NCBI RefSeq assembly: GCF_032271945.1
Contig: NZ_CP130319.1
Span: forward strand, 575,001 to 639,000
Length of the DNA stretch: 64,000 nt
Direction: 5' to 3'
Source of the DNA: Paenibacillus sp. MBLB1832
Lineage (GTDB): Bacteria > Bacillota > Bacilli > Paenibacillales > NBRC-103111
Part shown: positions 55,893 through 64,000 of the stretch, one piece after another
Numbering within the stretch: position 1 is the stretch's first letter
How the letters are laid out: every line of letters begins with the position of its first letter
The notes under the pieces: generated by a model
Told to the model about the DNA's origin: nothing
Databases searched by the model: none
Seen by the model: only the letters and a program-made list of their open reading frames with translations
Translations under genes and position numbers: made by a program

Positions 55893-57810
55893 GATCCTTG
55901 GTTGGTCATACAAAGGAATTAGGGGTGTTAATAATCTTGATGTTTCACTTGAAACATCACAGAATAGTCCATATCAAACCTCATTGATCATGATGCCAAA
56001 TGGTACGGGGAAGACAACCACAATAACATTAATGAGGGCAATATTTGATGGCACGGCAACTGGGTGGAAAATGAAGGAAATTAAAGAATTTCGTCCAAAT
56101 AGTAGTGTATCCGAGGGTTTATTCACAGCAAGAATTTTATTAGACCATTCTCCTTATCATATTACTATTAAATTGGATTATGTCCGTGGAGCGGCCTCAT
56201 ATATGACCTCAAGAACTGGGACACAGGGGGGATTGAATATCGGGCATGATCTGCCAACTTATATTAAAGATGTATTTTCCCCTGAATTTGTGAAAAGGTT
56301 TGTTTTCGATGGAGAGTTGGCAAATAGCATTCTAAGTAGTGAGAAGGGCGAGGCTGAGGAAGCAATTCGGTTCCTCTATCATATCAATAGGCTCAGTGAT
56401 GTGAAAAATAGTATTGACCGAATTGTGACAGAAGAGCAGCGTAAAAATGAAAAAAGTAAGACAAGAACTGAACAAGGTCTGAATTATATTCGGAATCAAA
56501 TTTCCGCGAAAAAAGCACAGCGCAGCATTCTACTTAAACGAATCGGTTTACTAGATGATGAAAAAAGTGACTTATCCATAAAAATAAAAGGAATTGGTTC
56601 GTTGTTAAGTTCGGCCAGAAAGAAAGATACTGGACTTGAAAAAATGATAAAAGAGCAAGAAAAAAAGCAAATTGAAAATACGCTTAAGTTAAAAGAAGCT
56701 ACCTCTAAATTTCTGGATGAATTTAGGAATCCGAATTTAATTAATCCACAAATTGCAGAACGCTTAGCTTCATTATCTGGAAAAATGCAGCATCTTAAGC
56801 TACCTTCTACAATGTCACGCCAATTCTTTGAAGAACTGGCTGATAAAGATGCATGTGTGTGTGGGCGCTCTATTGGAAATCATGAAAAACAATATATTAT
56901 CGATAACGCTAAAGAATATTTAGCGGAAGATCAAATTGGAGTTATTAATTCCATTAAATCGTCAGTCAAGAACCGTTTTTATAGTGAAACTGCAACAGCA
57001 ATCAAAGACGGGGTTCAAGAGCTTCTACACCTAAAATATAGATTAGCAGGAGACTTGGAAAGGTTATTGCAGCAACGTAGAGAAGATGCCGATGAAGATG
57101 AACAGAAACTACTTGATGAGCAATCTCAATTACAACAGCAATATAATATGGTAAACAATGAATTGGAGTTGTTAACAACAAAGGAACGAGTCAAGTTATT
57201 AATGGTTTCTGAAGATAATAATTTATATCTTGTAGAAGAAAGTTTGACAGAATTAGAAAATAAATATAAAGAAGCAACTAAAACAGTACAACTTGCACAA
57301 AATGCTGAAAAGATTAAGTCCTATATTGGTTATATCGAAGCCGAAGCACTAAAGAATTTAAAAGAAATGATTAAAACGGAGACTAATTCAAAACTTTCGA
57401 AGATAATCAAATCCGAGCCAATTATTGTGGAGCAAATTGATCGACATTTAATTCTGCAGGGTAAAACAGGTACAAGTGTGGGACAATCTCTAGCGATCGC
57501 TTATTCCTATCTGGGATCTTTATTTCATTCTTCGTCTCACGAGTTACCTTTCTTCGTTGATTCCCCCGCGGGAGCATTGGATCTTGGAGTTAGGAGAGAG
57601 GTATCTAAAATATTACCTGATCTATTTGAGCAACTAATAATATTCATAACTTCAGGAGAACGTGAAGGCTTTGCAGAGCATTTTTATAAAATTAATGATG
57701 TTCAATTTCTGACTATTCATAAGACTGCTGCTCCGAACGCTAAATGTGAAGCAGGAATCGAATATTTTAAGACATTCCAGGAACTTACGTCTATCGGAGG
57801 TGAAGAATAA
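55882..57810 (+). CDS. Third RecF/SMC-type ATPase
   Basis: A 642-aa DndD-like ATPase. Walker A is MMPNGTGKTTTITLMRAIFD (~36), a DndD-type KRFVFDGELANSIL follows, and Walker B is FFVDSPAGALDLG (~556). A mid-coil DACVCGRSIG (~324) resembles a Rad50 zinc hook with one residue between Cys. The signature position reads GTSVGQSLAIAYS rather than SGGE, so ATP-dependent dimerisation may be atypical. ATG 55882 is supported by the overlap with the upstream gene and GAAGGG. Confidence 0.78.
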   Translation: MQVKILGWSYKGIRGVNNLDVSLETSQNSPYQTSLIMMPNGTGKTTTITLMRAIFDGTATGWKMKEIKEFRPNSSVSEGLFTARILLDHSPYHITIKLDYVRGAASYMTSRTGTQGGLNIGHDLPTYIKDVFSPEFVKRFVFDGELANSILSSEKGEAEEAIRFLYHINRLSDVKNSIDRIVTEEQRKNEKSKTRTEQGLNYIRNQISAKKAQRSILLKRIGLLDDEKSDLSIKIKGIGSLLSSARKKDTGLEKMIKEQEKKQIENTLKLKEATSKFLDEFRNPNLINPQIAERLASLSGKMQHLKLPSTMSRQFFEELADKDACVCGRSIGNHEKQYIIDNAKEYLAEDQIGVINSIKSSVKNRFYSETATAIKDGVQELLHLKYRLAGDLERLLQQRREDADEDEQKLLDEQSQLQQQYNMVNNELELLTTKERVKLLMVSEDNNLYLVEESLTELENKYKEATKTVQLAQNAEKIKSYIGYIEAEALKNLKEMIKTETNSKLSKIIKSEPIIVEQIDRHLILQGKTGTSVGQSLAIAYSYLGSLFHSSSHELPFFVDSPAGALDLGVRREVSKILPDLFEQLIIFITSGEREGFAEHFYKINDVQFLTIHKTAAPNAKCEAGIEYFKTFQELTSIGGEE

Positions 57811-58286
57811 TGAGTTTCAAAATGCTAAAGGAAGCAGAACGATATTATGACATGGTAGATGGTCGAGGAGATCAAGGAGCAAAATACAAGGTGAAATTTG
57901 ATTTTTACTATTTGTGTTTAATGGCGGGATTCCATTTCCGTGAATTGGGGAGCGAGTCCCAAAATCAAGAGATAAAGAAAACCGCCTACTTCGTCGATTA
58001 TTATCCTGAAGCTTACCGAGACAAAATAGATCTAATTGTTGGGCTTTTGATTGATGCAGAAATGGAACGTAAAGCGATAACCTCTACCGACAAAAAAGGA
58101 ATAGAATTGCTTATGGTGAGTCTCATTGATCATTTGTCTGTAACAAAATTAAGTTCAAAGGGCCACGAATTCCTAAATGATTATGCAGTCGGTGGGTATA
58201 ATCGGATTAAAGATGCAATCCCAGCAACGTCAGAACTTGAAGTGTTTATGATTATGTATAGTAAGTTGCTTAATAATTCTGCATAA
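57810..58286 (+). CDS. 158-aa partner of the third ATPase
   Basis: A 158-aa helical protein (YKVKFDFYYLCLMAGFHFRE; LMVSLIDHLSVTKLSSKGHE; LNDYAVGGYNRIKDA). The TAATG overlap ties it to the ATPase. The last block weakly resembles the DndE 'xxHxERGxxxL' segment, so it may be a remote DndE-like partner or a 'dnd-associated protein 4'-type protein; this is a guess from memory. Last gene of the right arm. Confidence 0.55.
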   Translation: MSFKMLKEAERYYDMVDGRGDQGAKYKVKFDFYYLCLMAGFHFRELGSESQNQEIKKTAYFVDYYPEAYRDKIDLIVGLLIDAEMERKAITSTDKKGIELLMVSLIDHLSVTKLSSKGHEFLNDYAVGGYNRIKDAIPATSELEVFMIMYSKLLNNSA

Positions 58287-58402
58287 GCGAGGCCACTCTT
58301 ATTGGATTACAATATTTTGAAGTGCTTCCTATTGATTAGATATTTAAGGTTAATTGATGAAAATTCTAAATGGGAATTTACTCGTTAGCTAAATTAGGCT
58401 AA

Positions 58403-58411
58403 TGGTATAAT
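58403..58411 (+). promoter_or_regulatory. Extended -10 promoter
   Basis: TGGTATAAT lies 36 bp before the next ORF's start, with GGTTGGAGGAG between. Confidence 0.55.
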
Positions 58412-58447
58412 AGTCAAAAACACAGTTTTGGTTGGAGGAGATTCGAA

Positions 58448-58684
58448 ATGATAATAAAACGTCCTAAAAATCTAAAGGGCCGAGTGCTCGTGTTCTCCAA
58501 AGGCAAACGGGGGATGAGGCATGGCACATGGAGTAAGCGTGATTCTCAGAGTGGTCGGTTCATTCCGGTTGTAACGCAAGGCGTAGAAGTTTTTGTCGGT
58601 CCATCCGTTGAAGGGAACGATGTGGAATATGTTTTAATCGCTAGCGGTAAGGTTTCCCAGCGGAAACCATCGTTCGTTCGATAA
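58448..58684 (+). CDS. Small basic hypothetical protein
   Basis: A 78-aa protein (KGRVLVFSKGKRGMRHGTWS; QGVEVFVGPSVEGNDVEYVL) with its own promoter, GGAGGAG ribosome site and terminator. Higher GC than its neighbours. No family recognised; it is separate from the cassette. Confidence 0.55.
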   Translation: MIIKRPKNLKGRVLVFSKGKRGMRHGTWSKRDSQSGRFIPVVTQGVEVFVGPSVEGNDVEYVLIASGKVSQRKPSFVR

Positions 58685-58687
58685 CAA

Positions 58688-58722
58688 CATGACGCAAGGC
58701 TCCGGCCCTGCGTCGTTTTTAT
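58688..58722 (+). terminator. Terminator
   Basis: ATGACGCAAGG-CTCCGG-CCCTGCGTCGTTTTT hairpin with T-run. Confidence 0.8.
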
Positions 58723-58730
58723 TTTAGGCT

Positions 58731-58928
58731 ATGTTAAAAGGTCGGAATTATACGGTTCCGCGTGATGTGTTGGAGCGAATGGGTATTCATCTAATAAAGC
58801 TTCCAACTATTCAACCGTCTAAGCTTCAATTGTCCACTCTTCAGCTAAAGCGTGTATCGGTAGGTAGGTTTCAGATCGAGCCCCTTAGTCGCGGATTGAT
58901 TCGCGCGATTATGGTTGGCTACCTATAA
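58731..58928 (+). CDS. Possible small ORF
   Basis: A 65-aa frame just after the terminator (NYTVPRDVLERMGIHLIKLP). No ribosome site. Repetitive Leu/Gln/Ser composition. Low support. Confidence 0.2.
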   Translation: MLKGRNYTVPRDVLERMGIHLIKLPTIQPSKLQLSTLQLKRVSVGRFQIEPLSRGLIRAIMVGYL

Positions 58929-59005
58929 TCATCTAGGGTTGGCAGGTGATATTATGTTTGTCTGTGACTAAGGTATTATAGCGGACTTTACTTTTACATA
59001 ATATA

Positions 59006-59047
59006 AAAACAGGCACAATAGAAACATTCTATTTGTGCCTGTTTTAG
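59006..59047 (+). terminator. Bidirectional terminator
   Basis: AAAACAGGCACA...TGTGCCTGTTTT, long stem with T-runs on both sides, separating the right arm from the convergent dnd operon end. Confidence 0.85.
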
Positions 59048-59171
59048 TTCAAAGACTTTTCAAATAGTAATAATAATCCCTTACACTAGGATAAAGTGAC
59101 TCAACCTCAGCACTTTTTGACAACGCCCGTACTCATCTTCTTTTGCCGCAATTACGTGGACGGCTCCTAAT

Positions 59172-60311
59172 TTATCGTAGACTTTTAAAGAAATCTAAAT
59201 CAGAGGGAAGAGTATGAGGGCTAAGTGAGAAGCGGATAGTTTGTCTGATCTCTTCTGAAGTCATTCCAATCGCACTAAGTACATGGCTTGGTTTACTGGA
59301 GCTGCACGCAGAACCGGAAGATAAGGCTGCGTAAGGAGAAAGTTTTTTTAGAAGCAACTCATTATTGACACCTTTAAACTGAACACTTAAGATACCTGGG
59401 ATCTTATCTGAATTATCATGATTGAAGTAAACTTTATCGCCAAGAGTGCTACTAAGAATATCAGACAAGTAAGATTCAAGATCCAGTAGTTTACGCTGAT
59501 TATCTGTTAACTGTTTCATAGCAATCTCAGCCGCTTTTCCAAACCCGACAATGTTATGTACTGCTAGAGTTCCACTTCTGTAGTTATTTTCTTGACCGCC
59601 ACCATGGAGTAGAGGAGTGATTTTCGTATAGATCTCATCCGATTGTTTGCGGATGATAGCAGCTCCAATTCCTTTAGGCCCGCAAAGTTTATGAGCCGAC
59701 AATGACAGAAAACAAAGCCCAGGAATGTCTGTCATATTTACAGGAAGCTTTCCTATAACTTGAGTAGCATCAGAATGGAAAAACACACCAGCTTGTTTGC
59801 AAACTGTCGCTAATTCTTTAATTGGATTTAAAGAGCCAATCTCATTATTACCCCAAATCGCGCTAACTAACACTGGTTTGTTAATCTTAATAAGAGAATG
59901 TAACTGGTCCGCATTAATTCTGCCATAATTATCTACATCTAGATAATTTACTTTTACTTCTTTAGTCTGTAAATAATTGCATGTCTCAAGTACAGAGGGG
60001 TGCTCAACTTTTGTTGTGATAATTAAATTAGAGCTGGAAGAGTAATGGTCGATAATACCTTTAATTATAAAATTATTACTTTCTGTAGCTCCGCTTGTGA
60101 AAATGATTTCATCGGGATGGCAACCTATCAAGGCAGCCACTTGTTCTCGTGCCACAGAAACTGCCTTCTTAGCGTTTTCAGCTAATAAGTAATACTTACT
60201 AGACGGATTGCCATACTCCTCCTGCAAATAGGGGAGCATGGCTTCTAGGACAAGAGGGTCAATTTTTGTTGTTGCGCTATTATCTAAGTAGATCAATTGT
60301 GTCACCACCAA
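59172..60311 (-). CDS. dndA: DndA-like cysteine desulfurase
   Basis: A 379-aa PLP enzyme of the IscS/NifS type. The PLP-binding region GSTEHxxx counterpart SGATESNNFIIKG is present, SLSAHKLCGPKG carries the PLP Lys and SSGSACSSSKPSHVL the sulfur-accepting Cys. In dnd systems DndA supplies sulfur from cysteine to DndC. The start is TTG 60311 or GTG 60308/60305; the dndE stop is 2 bp upstream. Placing dndA last in the operon matches the archaeal dndCDEA order. Confidence 0.85.
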   Translation of the reverse strand: MVVTQLIYLDNSATTKIDPLVLEAMLPYLQEEYGNPSSKYYLLAENAKKAVSVAREQVAALIGCHPDEIIFTSGATESNNFIIKGIIDHYSSSSNLIITTKVEHPSVLETCNYLQTKEVKVNYLDVDNYGRINADQLHSLIKINKPVLVSAIWGNNEIGSLNPIKELATVCKQAGVFFHSDATQVIGKLPVNMTDIPGLCFLSLSAHKLCGPKGIGAAIIRKQSDEIYTKITPLLHGGGQENNYRSGTLAVHNIVGFGKAAEIAMKQLTDNQRKLLDLESYLSDILSSTLGDKVYFNHDNSDKIPGILSVQFKGVNNELLLKKLSPYAALSSGSACSSSKPSHVLSAIGMTSEEIRQTIRFSLSPHTLPSDLDFFKSLR

Positions 60312-60312
60312 A

Positions 60313-60684
60313 TTATTGGCTTAGTAGGGCTCTAAAGAAACCCTCACTATTTTTAGCCATTTTGTACTCACCGCTTAATAGACGGATTCCACGTTCTAAA
60401 TGTGCATTGAATAATCCAGGAAAGTATTCTTCATCTGTGATTTCTCTTTTAAGGTGCTGTGCAATTAATGCGTGAAAAATGTAATCAAATTCACCAGTTA
60501 CCGTATTCCGATTTAAGGCTAAACCATCAAGTGCCTCTTTTCCTGCCGGACTGACTGGTTCAGAATTTTTTAAAGATAATGCAACAGCATATCTAATTAA
60601 GATATTCGGTGTAATGTTGGTCGATGATTGGAGTTGCTTTAATGCTTCAGCAGTGTATTTTGATGTTTTTAAACTGAAATTCAA
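60313..60684 (-). CDS. dndE: DndE
   Basis: A 123-aa DNA-binding subunit of DNA phosphorothioation. The family pattern is visible: SLKTSKYTAEALKQLQSSTN, ITPNILIRYAVALSLKN, ALIAQHLKREITDEEYF and AHLERGIRLLSGEYKM. The TTG start directly follows the dndD stop. Acts with DndC and DndD at nicked or duplex DNA. Confidence 0.88.
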   Translation of the reverse strand: MNFSLKTSKYTAEALKQLQSSTNITPNILIRYAVALSLKNSEPVSPAGKEALDGLALNRNTVTGEFDYIFHALIAQHLKREITDEEYFPGLFNAHLERGIRLLSGEYKMAKNSEGFFRALLSQ

Positions 60685-62679
60685 TTAGGCCAACTCCAAT
60701 TCTTGTAAGTTAAAGTACTTATCTTGATGAATTTCGATTTTACTTTCAATTGTATTGAATTCTAGTGTGTAACATTTTGAAATGGAAGGTTTTAAATCTT
60801 GGAACTGGTCAATAGTAATTTCGGAATCAGTTGAGAGAATGATAACTTGCTCGCCACAGTTAGGAATAAACTGCTTGATTAGCTCTCTTTTATGATCCTG
60901 GTCTAAACGGCCTAATAGGGTATCAAATACGAAAGGTAATCTCCATCCGGAGCATTTAAACATTGCCCAAATAACAGACAACATTAACATCTCTTTTTCA
61001 CCAGCAGATAAGCGCTCTTTGACAATCACTTCATGACCTTTAAAAAGATTTAATTCGAACGTTTCATGATCAATATAAATCCTAGTAACATAATCCTTTT
61101 TTCTAAATAACTTATGAATCATTTTAATTGCTTCATTTTGGACTTGATCTAACTTTTTGCGGAGTTGCATATTTCTAAAACGGAGACTGACTTTGATTAA
61201 TTTATCGGCCATAGAGAAGGAGTTCTCCGTTTTCCTTGAAGCCAATAATTTTTCGGCAATCTTCTCAATATCTATTTTTGCTTGTCTAATGGTTTCCATT
61301 AGAAGAGTTTCTTCTTCAACCTTCTGCTCAATAAGCATACGTTTTTGCTCGATCAATTGGGACGTATTCTCTATATCTTCAAGGATACTTTTAAATTCAC
61401 TTGCCTTGTCATTGTCTTCTAATTGTTTTCTTTTTGTTTGAGCCACTTCAAGTAACTGACTATTTTCTGTATATAACGAATTATAATAATTTGTATCTAC
61501 TTTATTAATTTTAGAGAGTAGCTCTCGGACTTCACTTTTTTGTGCAAATGAAGCTCGATGAATTAATACACTGTCTTTTGGCTTGATTACATCCAGAATA
61601 TTTTCTAAGACAGTAGAAGAGAGGCTGTCTGAATAAGTACCAATGTTATTTTTTGCAGTACTCTCCAAAATATCCTTAATGATTTGAGAATTTAATTTGG
61701 ATTGTACGTACTCAAAAGATTCATTGCCTTTCTCGGTTTCCATCTGGAGATCTGTTTCGAGAATTAAATCTCTAACCATATATAATGGCAGTAATGTTTG
61801 AACAAATTCTCTTATTTGATCTGTATTATGTTTGCGCTTATTCTCAATACTATTAACTTCGGTGACAAGTTTTTCTCTTTTGTCCTTTTGAAGTCCACCA
61901 TGCTTCTCGAAGTCATTCTTAAGCTCAGCCAAAAGATCTTTTAGTTGATTGGACTCTGCGCTTAGTAGATCCATTTCAGTAAATAAGGAGGATAATTTTT
62001 TTTGTGCCACTTGCAATTGTTCTTCAAGTAATGCTTTCTGTTTTTCATCTTCAGAAGAGTCTTGTTTTTGAATCTGGTGAGTTTTGAATGTTTGTAAATC
62101 TCTTTCTAAGTTAGAAAATAGGTCAAGATTAAATAACACTTTTCCTGCTTCATTTAAATATTGTGGTATTTGACTCTCGGAAACAATTCGAGATATTTCT
62201 TCACCGTCAAAAAGGCAAAGCTCAAACAATCGTGGTGGAATTTCCTCGCGTAGTCGATTCTGATAATTGTCAATTTCCCGATCTGACAACTCTTTTCCAT
62301 CCCTTTGTACATGAAATGATTCTTTAATTTTGTTGTTTTTAAGTGACCAGCTTCTATTCAGAACATATTCAGTCGGAACAAAGTTTTCAATTGCTGTGTA
62401 ATAGAGAATCACCTGGTATGTGCTTTCGCCAGTTTCGACGGCCTTGCGGTTAAAAATTGTTCGTATACGGTTATAATAAGCTTCATTATCAGTCATAAAT
62501 CCATATGCAAGGGAACCGAATAGAGCAATACGAAGAGATTCTAATAATGTGGTTTTACCTGCTCCATTTTTCCCGCCAAATAATACAACGTTTTGGCCAT
62601 TTGTTGTATCTAGGTCAATTTCGTTTTGTGTTCCATAATAGGCACCGATATTTCTTAGTAAGACTTTTTTTAGTTTCAT
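60685..62679 (-). CDS. dndD: DndD ATPase
   Basis: A 664-aa ABC-type ATPase of the phosphorothioation machine. Walker A is LFGGKNGAGKTTLLESLRIA, then LFELCLFDGEEISRIVSES, long coiled coil, signature ERLSAGEKEMLMLSVIWA and Walker B PFVFDTLLGRLD, ending IILSTDSEITID. It couples ATP hydrolysis to sulfur incorporation. 14 bp after dndC. Confidence 0.92.
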   Translation of the reverse strand: MKLKKVLLRNIGAYYGTQNEIDLDTTNGQNVVLFGGKNGAGKTTLLESLRIALFGSLAYGFMTDNEAYYNRIRTIFNRKAVETGESTYQVILYYTAIENFVPTEYVLNRSWSLKNNKIKESFHVQRDGKELSDREIDNYQNRLREEIPPRLFELCLFDGEEISRIVSESQIPQYLNEAGKVLFNLDLFSNLERDLQTFKTHQIQKQDSSEDEKQKALLEEQLQVAQKKLSSLFTEMDLLSAESNQLKDLLAELKNDFEKHGGLQKDKREKLVTEVNSIENKRKHNTDQIREFVQTLLPLYMVRDLILETDLQMETEKGNESFEYVQSKLNSQIIKDILESTAKNNIGTYSDSLSSTVLENILDVIKPKDSVLIHRASFAQKSEVRELLSKINKVDTNYYNSLYTENSQLLEVAQTKRKQLEDNDKASEFKSILEDIENTSQLIEQKRMLIEQKVEEETLLMETIRQAKIDIEKIAEKLLASRKTENSFSMADKLIKVSLRFRNMQLRKKLDQVQNEAIKMIHKLFRKKDYVTRIYIDHETFELNLFKGHEVIVKERLSAGEKEMLMLSVIWAMFKCSGWRLPFVFDTLLGRLDQDHKRELIKQFIPNCGEQVIILSTDSEITIDQFQDLKPSISKCYTLEFNTIESKIEIHQDKYFNLQELELA

Positions 62680-62693
62680 TTTAGAGACCTCTT

Positions 62694-64000
62694 TTATAGA
62701 TGTAGAAAATCTTGGCGAAGCGCTTTTTCGAAATCTTGTAACAGTCCCCTGCGAACTTTAAAACCAGAGTAATCTTTTTCTACTGCAATAAGTTTTTTTA
62801 ATACTGCAATGTTTACTTGTTCCTCATTACAGAGTCGTTCGAGGTCAGTTATTTGGTCTTCAGCGAAAGTAGGTCTGTCATTTAGATCCCAAACTAATTG
62901 CTCGCCGGTTTCTTCTTCGTATATTTTTGGAATCCGATCTTCCCAATCCAAATCATCTTCCCAAAATTGGCGAATTACTTTTAGTTCATCAAGCGAAATG
63001 AGTTCTACTGTAGGGTCATGAAGCTCTCGAACCTTGTTTTGTGTTTGTAGTAATTTTCGTAGAATTTCTTCACGTGCCTTTAATGTAAAAGGTCCAAGAC
63101 CTAATTGTTTGAATTCACCGTCATGATCAATAATGATTAAATTTAACTCCTCAACGTTTGCCAAATCAATTTGGTGCTGATTTAAATAGTTACCGAGATC
63201 TTTGATTGGAACCTTAGTTGAAGTTTCGACATTTATACCTTCTAAATTGGTTGTTAGGTAAACTTGTCCGTTCATCCGATGCTTTTGACGAGCATTTCGA
63301 TCGGCTCTAATATCTACTAAGAATTTTCTGAAATCATAAAGAGGTCTTAACCATTCAACACCGTTATTAATAAAACCGCTTAAAGCTTTATCTTCACTAA
63401 CTACTGTACATGTCCAGCAACCAAATCTACTATTTCCACATGAACCAGCAGATTCTTTGATGTCTTTATCGACAACAAGAGGACATTCACTATTCGAATC
63501 TTGATAAAGCTTCAATAATTCGTTATTATCGTCTCCCCATGGAGATTCAACTTGAAGGAGGTATTCCCAGACATCATCCGTATCGAAACTGCGAATAGGA
63601 GCAAAAACAAATGCGTTGGTTAGTGTTGAATGTCTCATTAAGACTTTACCTTCAATAGTATGAGCTTGCATGACCCCAGCACGGGTACTACTTTCAGAAT
63701 CCCGTACCCCCAGGACCATATTTACTTCCCCGAATTTTGATACTTTATCAAGTATGAACCTGTTAGCAGGTTCAATTTTTAGTCTGTCAGTACACCATCT
63801 AAATGTTTGCCGCGGCGTAGGATATCCTTTTCCAATAATAGAAGTCCAAAAAGTCGATTCAGGTGCGGGTTTTACTTTGTGTGCTTCAATAGGTAAGCCT
63901 AATTCAAGTGCTCGATCTTGAATTCGACCTAGCGTTTGAGAGATCTTATTAATAATTAAAGGTGTTTCAACTAAAGTATCTGAAGAGATTACATATACTT
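62694..64000 (-). CDS. dndC: DndC, 5' end outside window
   Basis: PAPS-reductase-like ATP pyrophosphatase that activates the DNA backbone for sulfur transfer. The frame runs open past 64000; the ATG at 63719 is internal. Visible motifs: VYVISSDTLVETPLI, FWTSIIGKGYPTPRQTFRWC, VLGVRDSESSTRAGVM, and Fe-S cysteines in AGSCGNSRFGCWTCTVV. At least 435 residues seen. First visible gene of the dndCDEA operon; its promoter lies beyond the window. Confidence 0.93.
   Translation of the reverse strand, partial: VYVISSDTLVETPLIINKISQTLGRIQDRALELGLPIEAHKVKPAPESTFWTSIIGKGYPTPRQTFRWCTDRLKIEPANRFILDKVSKFGEVNMVLGVRDSESSTRAGVMQAHTIEGKVLMRHSTLTNAFVFAPIRSFDTDDVWEYLLQVESPWGDDNNELLKLYQDSNSECPLVVDKDIKESAGSCGNSRFGCWTCTVVSEDKALSGFINNGVEWLRPLYDFRKFLVDIRADRNARQKHRMNGQVYLTTNLEGINVETSTKVPIKDLGNYLNQHQIDLANVEELNLIIIDHDGEFKQLGLGPFTLKAREEILRKLLQTQNKVRELHDPTVELISLDELKVIRQFWEDDLDWEDRIPKIYEEETGEQLVWDLNDRPTFAEDQITDLERLCNEEQVNIAVLKKLIAVEKDYSGFKVRRGLLQDFEKALRQDFLHL

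Overview
The window looks like a chromosome segment of a Paenibacillus-type Firmicute. The first 22.8 kb is mid-GC host backbone. It carries a purine operon in the Bacillales order (purB-C-S-Q-L-F-M-N-H-D), strong AGGAGG-type ribosome sites, GTG/TTG starts, and Bacillales families (YerC, YqfQ/VrrA-like, DUF3048, DUF2512, CsoR-type repressor). No rRNA, tRNA or CRISPR array was seen.

Backbone, 1-22797: the purine operon ends at a terminator near 12.0 kb. It is interrupted between purN and purH by four 81-bp tandem repeats. Housekeeping genes follow: lipoprotein amidase, LigB-type dioxygenase, DCC-family protein, CstR-like repressor with rhodanese, ferritin-like protein, a broken TauE exporter, DUF3048 lipoprotein, Gly-rich protein, YerC, sirohydrochlorin chelatase-like protein, lipid kinase and RlmD.

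Accessory island, about 22.8 kb to the window end: base composition drops sharply just after the rlmD stop and stays AT-rich. The left part (23-36 kb) is a defence graveyard with some live genes. Dead pieces include a BrxL-like C-terminus, a NUDIX tail, a Fic tail, an IS21 transposase, an ATP-dependent DNA ligase and a RecQ helicase. Intact genes include a dGTPase-like HD protein paired with a nucleotidyltransferase, a convergent DarT-like/ADP-ribosyltransferase-like gene, and a DndB-like regulator behind an unusual array of ACGT sites. Two near-identical 40-bp palindromes lie at 30.4 and 35.9 kb. The middle part (36.3-46.3 kb) is an integrative-element core: excisionase, tyrosine integrase, two replication-relaxation-like proteins, small unknown proteins, a RelE-like toxin, and an intact IS21-family insertion.

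The right part (46.6-64 kb) is the most interesting. A minus-strand operon dndC-dndD-dndE-dndA (dndC cut by the window end) encodes DNA phosphorothioation. Next to it is an eight-gene divergent cassette. Leftward it encodes a small protein, a second DndD-like ATPase and a second DndE-like protein. Rightward it encodes an AddB/PD-(D/E)XK-like protein with a Cys cluster, a giant SF1+SF2 double-helicase fusion, an acidic small protein, a third RecF/SMC-type ATPase and a 158-aa partner. Genes in each arm overlap or nearly touch, so each arm is probably one transcript. I infer that dndCDEA marks DNA with sulfur and that the cassette is a phosphorothioation-linked restriction or DNA-processing arm built differently from the classical DptFGH set. 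The function is inferred from domains and context only.
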